A stretch of DNA of 64,000 nucleotides from Candidatus Harpocratesius repetitus (GTDB lineage Archaea; Asgardarchaeota; Lokiarchaeia; Sigyniarchaeales; Promethearchaeaceae): the NCBI GenBank assembly GCA_021498095.1, contig JAIZWK010000001.1, positions 1,723,666 through 1,787,665 of the forward strand, read 5' to 3'. Under the pieces are notes generated by a model. That model did no database searches. It saw nothing but the letters and a program-made list of their open reading frames with translations, and had not been told where the DNA came from. Both the position numbers and the translations under genes were made by a program. This document shows positions 33,564 through 42,312 of this stretch, one piece after another. Numbering within the stretch: position 1 is the first letter of the stretch; every line of letters begins with the position of its first letter.

Positions 33564-34361
33564 TTATATATCTAGAAAATCATCTTTTAAGAAATCTTGA
33601 AACATTTTTGTTTTTTCAGATTTTGTTAATATAGGACGCTCTGAGATAGGATCTCCAACTATATTTAAGATTTCTTTCATATGATCTGGATTTATTGCTA
33701 AAACTAATTTTCCATCTTTAAATTGAACTACTTTTTCATCATAAAGCTGTAAGCGAAGAATGAAACCCAGACCAAAATAAAATTTATGCTCTTCAATTGG
33801 CTCTACAGGATTTTTGCTAGTAACTTCTTTTAGTGCTTCATATAAAGTCTGTTTAGATGCTTGGTGATCTTCAATGTTGAAAACTAAATGCCATAAGGCA
33901 TGATATATTATTTTATTACGCCGTTTACTTAGATTATTGATGAATTGTTCTTTTGAAACGGTTTTTATTCCCATTTCTTTTCTTTTCTTTTGGATTTCTT
34001 CTTCCATACGGGCTTCTAAATCAGCGTCTATTTCTGGTTGAAATTCTATTTGGTTATTTTCTAATGGCTCTGTTTCTTCTTCAAATTCGCTTTCTATGTC
34101 TTCTATGTCCATCAAATTTTCAGCAATTGCTGCTTCCATGTCTTCTAAGTCTTGTTCAGTGAATTCATCTTGTTCCAATTCAGAAAAGTTCAATAATTCT
34201 TCTTTAAGATTTTTATTAGTAAGATTGCTTATCGTATTATCTTCTTGATTTGGTGCACTCATATTGTCAATTTCTTTATTTTCGACAGAATTACTTTCAT
34301 TTTCTTTTTTATCATCTTCAATTTCTTTATTTTTCTGATTAGGTATTGAAGGATCTTCCAT
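33564..34361 (-). CDS. Acidic protein with a C-terminal globular domain, unknown function
   Basis: A 265-residue protein. The first ~135 residues are highly acidic and probably disordered (KEIEDDKKENESNSVEN, DLEDMEAAIAENLMDIEDIE). Residues about 140-260 are globular with a helix-rich pattern that could be a winged helix (KIIYHALWHLVFNIEDHQAS, TLYEALKEVTSKNP, FKDGKLVLAINPDHMKEIL). I do not recognise the family. It is divergent from the HAD phosphatase and upstream of the EngB-like GTPase, so a ribosome-assembly link is only a guess. Confidence 0.6.
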   Translation of the reverse strand: MEDPSIPNQKNKEIEDDKKENESNSVENKEIDNMSAPNQEDNTISNLTNKNLKEELLNFSELEQDEFTEQDLEDMEAAIAENLMDIEDIESEFEEETEPLENNQIEFQPEIDADLEARMEEEIQKKRKEMGIKTVSKEQFINNLSKRRNKIIYHALWHLVFNIEDHQASKQTLYEALKEVTSKNPVEPIEEHKFYFGLGFILRLQLYDEKVVQFKDGKLVLAINPDHMKEILNIVGDPISERPILTKSEKTKMFQDFLKDDFLDI

Positions 34362-34479
34362 ATCTCTCAGTTAATATCAAAACAATTACAAATTTAGAGT
34401 TATGTATATGAGAGCAATATTGGAGATTTTAAAGTGCAAAGCCGTATACTTTATGTGAAATCGTGTATTTTTAAAAACC

Positions 34480-35199
34480 ATGAAATCGAAAGAATTTCTG
34501 AACGGAATTGAGTTGATAATATTCGATTACGATGGAGTTCTTTACAATATGATTGATCCCTTACGTGAGACTGTTATTGAGGGTATTAATAAATTCAGTC
34601 TTCAATCAAATGGGCTTAATGAAGACATGCGGGAAGTATTTCGTGTGCTTGAATTCGCTTTAACGAGATCAGTTGCCGATCAAATTTTAGATTCTAAAGA
34701 AATGCTTGATATAAAATTACTTGATGGATTTCCTTTATTGAAGCGATTACGCATAGCTACATTCTTTTATGGTGATTTTCGCGCTAAAACTCAAGAACCT
34801 AAACTTTTTGATGGGGTCATTGATTTAATAAAGAAATTGCATGCTAAAAGTATCAAATTGGCTGTTTTATCAAATAGTGCTAAAAAGTATATTGATAGCA
34901 CTTTAGAAGCTTATGAATTACGCTCTTATTTTAATACAATTTTAGGTGCTGCAGAAGTGACGAAAGTCAAGCCAGATCCAGAAGGATTATTAAAAATCAT
35001 GGAAATTGAAGGGGTGAAGCCTAAAAAAACTCTTTTTATAGGAGATATGGTTTCAGATATTGATGCGGGAAAAAATGCACATATTCACACCATTGCGGTC
35101 GCCAGTGGAATTCTACCGAGAGAAAAATTGGAAGCTGCACAACCCTATGCCCTAGTATCAAATATTAGGGAACTAATTGATCTTTTTGGGTTAAAATAA
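34480..35199 (+). CDS. HAD-superfamily phosphatase (phosphoglycolate-phosphatase-like)
   Basis: A 239-residue HAD hydrolase with a helical C1 cap. Motif I is FDYDGVLYN (nucleophile and acid Asp), motif II LAVLSNSAKK, motif III VKPDPEGLL and motif IV FIGDMVSDIDAGKNA. It resembles phosphoglycolate phosphatase and related sugar-phosphate phosphatases, but the substrate cannot be fixed. It is 75 bases upstream of the ThrRS gene on the same strand. No strong Shine-Dalgarno sequence precedes ATG 34480. Confidence 0.85.
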   Translation: MKSKEFLNGIELIIFDYDGVLYNMIDPLRETVIEGINKFSLQSNGLNEDMREVFRVLEFALTRSVADQILDSKEMLDIKLLDGFPLLKRLRIATFFYGDFRAKTQEPKLFDGVIDLIKKLHAKSIKLAVLSNSAKKYIDSTLEAYELRSYFNTILGAAEVTKVKPDPEGLLKIMEIEGVKPKKTLFIGDMVSDIDAGKNAHIHTIAVASGILPREKLEAAQPYALVSNIRELIDLFGLK

Positions 35200-35283
35200 C
35201 TTCATTGGAAAAGAAAAAAAGCAAAAAAGTCAAAAATTACCTCTCGTTATTGCAACTATAATAATTCATGGAAAGTGATAGAA

Positions 35284-37359
35284 ATGAAAATATTGATGAT
35301 ACATAGTAATGGAGCTACAATGAAGAAGTATGCTCCTGCCACATCCAAACCTCAAGAGTACTCTGAGAAAGAACTTCAATTGGAAGGAAAAGTGCTTGTT
35401 TGTTTTATCTCAGTTGAAGATCAAGATACATTTGATATAAATATTATTTCAAATCAAGCAGTTAATGAAATACTTAATGCTGTTGACTTAATTGAAACGT
35501 TTCCTGAGAAAATTAAGGAAAAAAATGCAGAAGTAGAGAAATTTAACGATGGTTTGAAAAAAGCGCAAGAAAAAGGATTTAGGAAAAATGAAAATCCCAA
35601 ACAGAAAAAATCGTTAATACTAGACCCTTCTATGTATAAAGTAGATAAGATTTTGGTTTATCCATGGGCTCATCTCAGCAATTTTCTTAGTCAAGAATCA
35701 ACTGCCATGGAAGTATGTCCAACAATTGCTAAAATCTTAAAAGAAAAAGGTTTTGACGCTTATTTCTCTCCTTTTGGATGGTATAAAGCATTTACTTTAG
35801 ATTGTCTTGGACATGAAGTTGCAGAAATGTATCGAGACGTACCTTTGGCACTGTTGTCTACAGATGTAAGAGCAAAATCTGTTTTTAAAATTGTAAATCC
35901 TGACAAATCAATTGAATTTTTCTGTGATAGTTCTGAAGAGGGTAAGAAAAAGGCAAAAATTCCTAAAAAATATCCTAAAGACTTTAGAGATTTTATTAAA
36001 GCAGAAGTCCTCAGCTCACGTGAAGCTGGACGCGAAGAACCTGCGCACATTAAATTAATGAAAAGGTTTGAACTTGCTGATTTTGATGATGCAACAGATG
36101 CTGGAAATTTAAGATGGTACACAAAAGGTTTACTGATGAAAAATTTGCTTCGTGAATATGTAGAGAATCAAGTTGTAGAACATGGTGCTATTTATGTTGA
36201 TACACCTGTCATGTATACCGTTAAAAATAAGAAGTTGACAGCACAAACTGCTCGATTCCCTGCCCGTACTTATTGGGTTCACAGTGGAAATAATCGATTT
36301 TTACTCCGATTTGCTTCTGATTTTCTATTATTTAATATGTTTTCTCAAATGAATATAAAAGCGGAGCAATTGCCCATTCGTGCTTATGAATATGAACAAT
36401 ATGCATTTCGAAGGGAACAGGCAGGAGAATTAGCCGGATTACGTCGTCTTCGTGCTTTTACAATGCCTGACATGCACACTTTATGTAAAGATCTTCCACA
36501 GGCTGTGAAAGAATTTAAAGATCAATTTATCTTATCTAATAAAATCCTGCGAGATCTTGGCTTAAAATCATATATGATTATTAGAACAACTGAAGATTTT
36601 TGGGAAGAAAATAAAGATTGGATTTTAGAAATTATTTCATCTGAAGGAGAACCTGCATTAATAGAACTTTGGCCAGAACGATATTACTATTTCATTTTAA
36701 AATATGAGCGCCCAGTTCTTTCTGCTCAAGGACATACTGCTTGTCTTTGTACAAATCAAATTGATGTTGAATCTGCTCAAGAATTTGTAGAACAATATGG
36801 AGAAAAAAGACAAAAATATAATATTAAGTGGCATGATAAATCTGGTAATGAAGGACATCCTATAATTTTACATAATTCTCCATCAGGTGCAATTGAACGA
36901 GTAATTTGGGCTCTGTTAGAATCAAGTGAAAGATATAAGGATACTAAGGTTCCTGGATTTCCATTATGGCTTTCACCTGTTCAATGTCGTGTTGTATCAG
37001 TAAGTGAAAAAGAAAAAGAGTATGCTGAAAAAATTGTCGAAAATCTGAATCAAATCAATATTCGCTGCGATTTTGATGATCGAGACGAAAAAATAGGTAA
37101 AAAGATTAGAAGTGCTGAAATTGAATGGATCCCATATACTATAATTGTAGGAGCGAAAGAAATGGAGAATAGGACAATATCTATTCGAAAAAGGTTAACA
37201 GGAAAACCTTTTGTTAATGGAAATTCAAGTGAGCAAATTAATGATATTTCACTTGATTCATTAATTTCGGAATTAGAACAAGAATTATCCGGATTTCCAA
37301 GAAAAACACTACCAAAACCATTCCGTCGTTTCAGCTCTCGGATATTTTTCAGACAATAA
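35284..37359 (+). CDS. thrS: Threonyl-tRNA synthetase, archaeal type
   Basis: This class II synthetase charges tRNA-Thr. The N-terminal ~150 residues (MKILMIHSNGATMKKYAP) are the archaeal D-aminoacyl-deacylase-like editing domain. The catalytic core includes HGAIYVDTPVMY, AFRREQAGELAGLRRLRAFTMPDMHTLC and GAIERVIWALLE. The anticodon-binding domain starts at FPLWLSPVQCRVVSV. Where I recall related archaeal enzymes reading FAACFGQF, this one reads FASDFLLF, so one zinc-ligand Cys may be Asp. The track starts at GTG 35275; the ATG at 35284 is preferred because AAGTGAT lies 4 bases upstream. Confidence 0.93.
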   Translation: MKILMIHSNGATMKKYAPATSKPQEYSEKELQLEGKVLVCFISVEDQDTFDINIISNQAVNEILNAVDLIETFPEKIKEKNAEVEKFNDGLKKAQEKGFRKNENPKQKKSLILDPSMYKVDKILVYPWAHLSNFLSQESTAMEVCPTIAKILKEKGFDAYFSPFGWYKAFTLDCLGHEVAEMYRDVPLALLSTDVRAKSVFKIVNPDKSIEFFCDSSEEGKKKAKIPKKYPKDFRDFIKAEVLSSREAGREEPAHIKLMKRFELADFDDATDAGNLRWYTKGLLMKNLLREYVENQVVEHGAIYVDTPVMYTVKNKKLTAQTARFPARTYWVHSGNNRFLLRFASDFLLFNMFSQMNIKAEQLPIRAYEYEQYAFRREQAGELAGLRRLRAFTMPDMHTLCKDLPQAVKEFKDQFILSNKILRDLGLKSYMIIRTTEDFWEENKDWILEIISSEGEPALIELWPERYYYFILKYERPVLSAQGHTACLCTNQIDVESAQEFVEQYGEKRQKYNIKWHDKSGNEGHPIILHNSPSGAIERVIWALLESSERYKDTKVPGFPLWLSPVQCRVVSVSEKEKEYAEKIVENLNQINIRCDFDDRDEKIGKKIRSAEIEWIPYTIIVGAKEMENRTISIRKRLTGKPFVNGNSSEQINDISLDSLISELEQELSGFPRKTLPKPFRRFSSRIFFRQ

Positions 37360-37387
37360 AGGAAAGAGAGAAGCGATCAAGATTGTT

Positions 37388-37406
37388 ACTTTTTTTTAGT
37401 TTTTAC
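37388..37406 (+). terminator. T-run terminator after thrS
   Basis: About 30 bases after the thrS stop the plus strand has a CTTTTTTTTAG run followed by TTTTTA, without a hairpin, as expected for intrinsic archaeal termination. Confidence 0.45.
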
Positions 37407-37604
37407 TTATCCCAAGAAACAAAATTTTAATTATTGAAAATAAGGGGAAATTTTTCCCATTTAGATTTATTATGAATTTTTTTATTTTTTCTTCGGTTCT
37501 ATTCGATAATAATAATCAATTCTTATAGAACATTATCAAAAAAATAAAAAAGCATTCTGTGTTTAATTAAAATAGAATTTATTATATTATTTCGTGATGT
37601 CCTA

Positions 37605-37739
37605 ATGCCAGAAATTGAAATTGATTTTAATATTTTTTTCCCTTCAGAACATGTATTCAATAGTTATATTGAAATATTAAAAATACGCAATGTTTCACCA
37701 GAAATTGGTATCAACCCTGAAAAAAGAAAATTCTTCTAA
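37605..37739 (+). CDS. Possible small protein, may be frameshifted
   Basis: A 44-codon frame (MPEIEIDFNIFFPSEHVF to NPEKRKFF) that is too short for the track. CGTGATG lies 6 bases before the ATG and a TTATTATATTAT stretch about 25 bases upstream could be its TATA box. A second frame overlapping its 3' end stays open to 37872 (NSSNYITNYLILQLKKVVFF and on). The two together could be one small gene split by a frameshift, with a loose resemblance to KEOPS Pcc1 that I cannot support further. Apart from this, 37360-37822 shows only the ThrRS terminator. Confidence 0.3.
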   Translation: MPEIEIDFNIFFPSEHVFNSYIEILKIRNVSPEIGINPEKRKFF

Positions 37740-37822
37740 TTATATAACTAATTATCTTATTTTACAATTGAAAAAAGTTGTATTTTTTATTTTTTGTGTC
37801 ATTTTAGATAAAATTAAAAATG

Positions 37823-39181
37823 TTATACATGATCAAAATCAATTTCTATTGACTTATTTTCAGGCCAATTAGCTCGAAGTAATATATCCCGAGAAGCTTC
37901 ATGCGTTCTGATGATTGGGAATCCAGTAAATTCTGAAAGTTTTCTCGCAAAAATTAGTAAATCTTGGAAACTTGGTGCAAATTCACGTAATTCATGCCCC
38001 TTAGCAAATTGACCAAGACGATTAGTCAATTCCAAAGCATTGGCTTCCACAGTAAATCCTTTTATATCTATAAAATTTGGAGGGTTTTTTTTCAAAATTT
38101 CTGCATAATCTTCAACCATATCTAGATCGATGTTTAAAAATTTTACAGATGTTATTCTTACAACCGTTCGGCATGGTAATTTTGGTAGAAGAGCTAGAGT
38201 AGCATTTAGATTTTCCCAAGAATTTTTAGTTAGTGGTCGACAAATCTTTGAAAAATCAGATCTTGTAGGCGCAGGAAGGGTTACATAAAGTTGTGTCGGA
38301 AGCGAATTTTCTTTCCACATCTTCTTTATAACATCAGTATTAGAACCATTTGTTACAATAAATGTGCACATTTTTCGATTTCTGAATTCAGAAACGAGTT
38401 CACCAATTTTAGGATATAAAGTAGGTTCCCCCGCCAAAGAAATTGCTGCATGTTTTGGGTGTTTTGCACGTTCAAATGCTTGAATTATTTCTTCTCTAGT
38501 GGTAACATTTTCTTTGATAATCCGGGAAATATCTTCATTTGTATTAATATTTGGTAGAATATTTGGTCTTACCGAATAAATATCATCTGAATCAAGGTTT
38601 TGAAGAACTTTACAATTTTTTAATAAAAGAACAGCGCGATGAGTTTTAGTTTTCGTTTGATTTATTAGTTTTGCAATTTCTGATATTGTAAATCCTACTT
38701 TTTCTCTCGAAATTTCTTTGTGTTGAAATTTTTCAACATATTTTTCCAAAACTTGATGCATGATTTCAAGATTATCCAACGAACGCTTGAGAGTAATATG
38801 TTCAACAACCAGATTTACTGAATGTCGAATCATTTCATCCACTAATTTTTTTGGGGAATCAACAGGACCTGTCCAAGAGGCTCCGAAAGATGCATTTTCA
38901 ATATCGCGCCAACAAAAAACGCACTGGTGGTTACAGAACGGAAGTGCAGGTGTGTTTTGTATGCATGTTTCTGATTTAATTCCAAAATAACCTTTATAAC
39001 AATTTCGATTATCTCTTCCAGTAAGTAATTTCTCAGTCAACCAATGACACGGTTTAATCGCAGAATGTTTAGACGGACCAATAATACGATAATTACTTTT
39101 CATATATGATTGGATTATTTTATTCCGGTAGGAAGATTCACTATTAGAAGAAGAATTTGTAGATTTAGATTTGTTATCCAC
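37823..39181 (-). CDS. taw1: 4-demethylwyosine synthase (Taw1/TYW1) with inserted helical segment
   Basis: Taw1 is the radical-SAM enzyme that builds the tricyclic base of wyosine at position 37 of tRNA-Phe. The radical SAM cluster is CNHQCVFC (Cys83, Cys87, Cys90), with extra conserved blocks KPCHWLTEKLL, FCWRDIENASFGASWTGPVDSP, ISLAGEPTLYP and TNGSNTDVI. The 452 residues exceed the ~310-350 of usual archaeal Taw1. Residues about 125-225 are extra and include a helix-turn-helix-like FTISEIAKLINQTKTKTHRAV followed by a wing-like strand. The start is a GTG with no strong ribosome site. Confidence 0.92.
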   Translation of the reverse strand: MDNKSKSTNSSSNSESSYRNKIIQSYMKSNYRIIGPSKHSAIKPCHWLTEKLLTGRDNRNCYKGYFGIKSETCIQNTPALPFCNHQCVFCWRDIENASFGASWTGPVDSPKKLVDEMIRHSVNLVVEHITLKRSLDNLEIMHQVLEKYVEKFQHKEISREKVGFTISEIAKLINQTKTKTHRAVLLLKNCKVLQNLDSDDIYSVRPNILPNINTNEDISRIIKENVTTREEIIQAFERAKHPKHAAISLAGEPTLYPKIGELVSEFRNRKMCTFIVTNGSNTDVIKKMWKENSLPTQLYVTLPAPTRSDFSKICRPLTKNSWENLNATLALLPKLPCRTVVRITSVKFLNIDLDMVEDYAEILKKNPPNFIDIKGFTVEANALELTNRLGQFAKGHELREFAPSFQDLLIFARKLSEFTGFPIIRTHEASRDILLRANWPENKSIEIDFDHV

Positions 39182-39240
39182 GAGAATTCACTAAGTATAA
39201 AAAAAAAGGATAGAATTTATGTTTATTCAAAGTATTTTTT

Positions 39241-42200
39241 CTATGCTTCTACTTCCAATAAAAATTCAGATATTTCTTGTTTTTTATATTTATAAAGAGT
39301 ATATCCTAAGAGGAGATATGTGCATGCAAAAATTCCACCTAAAATAACTAAATATTCAACTATATCGAAAAATATAGGAAAATTGTAAATTTTTCCTCCT
39401 CCAGATAATCCATATAATCTACAAAAAGCAACTGATGTAAAACTACCTGCAAATGTCCCAACAACTAGAGAAATAAGGAAGGATATGGACATTTCTGAAA
39501 AAACTAACAAATTTATTCCTTTCCGTCCAAATCCACGAGCAATTAATTCTCCGTATAATCCTCGATTTTGATCTTGCATATTAATTATTAGAATTGCCAT
39601 TCCAATTGCCAATATAATTCCAATTATTACAAGATTAAAGTAGAATAATCCTAAATATGGAATATTCGATTGATTTAGAGAAGTACTTTCGATTTTAGTC
39701 CATTGATCATTATATAATTTATAATTTGTATTATATAATCTATATGTGGTTGAACTTTTAATCAAATCTTTCATATCTTGAATATTAAATTCAGTTTTTT
39801 TTTTTAAATTTTCATTAATGTTTATGATTTCTCTGATATTTTTACTTGGAAATATATTAATGTCATATTCTGAGAAGATCTGATCACTAATAACCATGAA
39901 ATCACTGGGTGTATTTGTCTTTGAAAAATATAATCCAGGCATCACATCAATAACTTTTATGATTTTAGCTGAAATTTGTTTTGTAATATATTGTCCTGAT
40001 GTGAAATTAATACTTGAATGTAGAAAGGTGATAGTTTCCCCTAATTGAAAATTATTGATTGTAAGAAATGTTGAACTAACAATAATTCCCACTTTATTCG
40101 TTTCATTTTTCAATTTTTCATTAAAATCAATTGCATCTTGTATATCTTTCAGTAAACTTGTTGAAGGTAATAACTTGTTTTTATCTTCAGATATAAGTGA
40201 ATAATAATCAGATAGATTCAAATAGAATATTTGACGAAATCCATTCCCTGTGAATTGATTACGAATAAAAGCATGAGTGATATCGGAAAATATTGTTTCA
40301 TTCTTCTCATTTTTTAAATTTCCTAGTTGATTTTCGAAATTGGTTAATTCTGAGTAGTTTGAAAAACTTGTCTTAGAAATTATAAATTCTAAATTAATAT
40401 CTCCTCCACATTCAATATTAGATTTTACTTGTTCCAATCGAAATAGTGTATTTGTCGTTAAATTTGAAAACATTAACATTGCAACATAAAAACCAGCCAA
40501 AAACATAACTTGTCTAAATTGCTTCTGGCGTACCATCTCTATTCCTACAAAGTAATTCTTTTTGCCAACAAAAATTTTAGAAATAAATCTTGAAATTCGA
40601 GCATATCTTGGTGGAGATTCGACAATTAAGTATCGAATTATTCCTACAACAAGTAGCAATGGTGAAATTATTGTCAAAATTATTAAGATATTAATTCTAC
40701 TATAAAGCACATTTGAAATTTCGATTAATGTATCTGAAACTAGAATATTTTGGCCTGATATCATTAAAATAAAGAGTAGTATTGGTATTAAAGAACTAAA
40801 AACAGCAATTAATCCCCATTTTGGAATTAATTCTTCTTTTTTCTTCATAAAATTTTCAATATCTAGTTGATCAGATTTATTATTTTCACTATTTTTTTTC
40901 TGATAGTATAATGATGATTCATCATAGTCTACATCACCTGAGATATTTTTTAATTCAGATGATAATTCAGATGTTTTCAGTTTATTTATATGTTTAATTG
41001 TTGACAATGTCGCTAAGATATTTAAAATGGTTCCAAATAGGAATGTTTCAATAATTGTCTGAGATGTGAAATGAAAATCAAGTCCAAATCCAGTTTGATT
41101 AAAATCTTTTAAGAATAGCGGATTTAACCAATGCTGACCTAAGAAAAATACACCTATTCCCAAAAATATTCCCAAAACAGAAACAAAAATTGAATTTAGC
41201 AATGCTTCCATCAAAAATTGATTACGAATCATTTTTTTTGGAAATCCTCGCATTCGCATTGAAAAGAATTCGTGATACCGTTTTCTTACTTTTGTTTTAT
41301 TTGCCATAGAACCCATGTAAATTGCGAAAATGTATAATGGTAAATTTGTAAATTGGATGGAAAGGCGAACTATTGCTTGGAAATGAAATTGATTTTGGAG
41401 GGAAATTGAGAGCAAATTATATGGTTTTATATAGTTGGGTAATTTTTTTATAAATTGGTTATATTCTGCAGAAATTTCATCTGCTGAAGCACTTAGCCAT
41501 GAAACTTTTATTTTTGTTCGATCGGAAGTAAAAGCAACAAAAGTCTTAATGTTGAATAAAAAATTAGTTTTGTTCTCAAATTCCGTATGATTTTGTAAGT
41601 GGTTAATTAATATTCTGTTAGGTTTTAATTGAGACTGTTCAGAAAAATTAATAGATTGTAAAAATATATTTGAATTGGGTTCAATAACATCTTCTGGAGC
41701 TCCAAATTGAAATAAATCTTTTTTAGGTCTGAAAAATCCAACAATATTTATGTTTGGTATCTCAATTATTTCGATATTTGTTATACCTAATCTAAAAGGG
41801 ATCGTTTGATTAAAACCAATTGATAAATTAAATTCTTGAGCAAATTGTTCATTCACGAGTATTTCATTACTTTGTTTTGGGATATTTCCAGATGTTATTA
41901 GAAAATATTGATTAAACCGCTCAGAATTAAAGAAATCAGATTCTACTAGAAACCATGTAAATCCATTGTATTTGTTTTGACTTAAATAAAGAAAAAGACG
42001 GGGATTAGTATATAACTGATAATAATATGAATTTTCTATTTCTAAATTCGATGAAAGGAAAGCATTTTCAACTTCAATTTCAGAGGAAGTTATAGAAAAA
42101 TTTAAGTTTTCTGTATTTGGATTATTTATTTGTGCACAATAGTCAAAAACATTATAGTTTGTTTCTTGCATGATGAAAAATTGGGCTGAGTCAAAATAAT

Positions 42201-42312
42201 ATCCAAAACCTGCTACCATTGATATTGCTATTGCTAATGTTAAAATCGCCAATTTGGAATCATTTACATATTTCCAACTTTCTTTTATGTAAAAACTTAA
42301 TTTTGTTCTCAT
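39241..42312 (-). CDS. ABC transporter permease, FtsX/MacB-like, giant form
   Basis: A 1023-residue permease with the FtsX-domain layout: an N-terminal TM (LAILTLAIAISMVAGFGYYF), a large extracellular region, a central block of four to five TMs, a second large extracellular region, and a C-terminal set of three TMs (FYFNLVIIGIILAIGMAILII, FLISLVVGTFAGSFTSV, YLVILGGIFACTYLLLGY). Such exporters move lipoproteins, lipids or peptides, or transmit force to external enzymes. It overlaps the upstream permease gene by 4 bases and is last in the operon. The substrate is unknown. Confidence 0.85.
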   Translation of the reverse strand: MRTKLSFYIKESWKYVNDSKLAILTLAIAISMVAGFGYYFDSAQFFIMQETNYNVFDYCAQINNPNTENLNFSITSSEIEVENAFLSSNLEIENSYYYQLYTNPRLFLYLSQNKYNGFTWFLVESDFFNSERFNQYFLITSGNIPKQSNEILVNEQFAQEFNLSIGFNQTIPFRLGITNIEIIEIPNINIVGFFRPKKDLFQFGAPEDVIEPNSNIFLQSINFSEQSQLKPNRILINHLQNHTEFENKTNFLFNIKTFVAFTSDRTKIKVSWLSASADEISAEYNQFIKKLPNYIKPYNLLSISLQNQFHFQAIVRLSIQFTNLPLYIFAIYMGSMANKTKVRKRYHEFFSMRMRGFPKKMIRNQFLMEALLNSIFVSVLGIFLGIGVFFLGQHWLNPLFLKDFNQTGFGLDFHFTSQTIIETFLFGTILNILATLSTIKHINKLKTSELSSELKNISGDVDYDESSLYYQKKNSENNKSDQLDIENFMKKKEELIPKWGLIAVFSSLIPILLFILMISGQNILVSDTLIEISNVLYSRINILIILTIISPLLLVVGIIRYLIVESPPRYARISRFISKIFVGKKNYFVGIEMVRQKQFRQVMFLAGFYVAMLMFSNLTTNTLFRLEQVKSNIECGGDINLEFIISKTSFSNYSELTNFENQLGNLKNEKNETIFSDITHAFIRNQFTGNGFRQIFYLNLSDYYSLISEDKNKLLPSTSLLKDIQDAIDFNEKLKNETNKVGIIVSSTFLTINNFQLGETITFLHSSINFTSGQYITKQISAKIIKVIDVMPGLYFSKTNTPSDFMVISDQIFSEYDINIFPSKNIREIININENLKKKTEFNIQDMKDLIKSSTTYRLYNTNYKLYNDQWTKIESTSLNQSNIPYLGLFYFNLVIIGIILAIGMAILIINMQDQNRGLYGELIARGFGRKGINLLVFSEMSISFLISLVVGTFAGSFTSVAFCRLYGLSGGGKIYNFPIFFDIVEYLVILGGIFACTYLLLGYTLYKYKKQEISEFLLEVEA

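Noticed and set aside
35760-36122. 120-codon minus-strand frame
   Set aside because: It is antisense to the ThrRS gene and has no independent signal.
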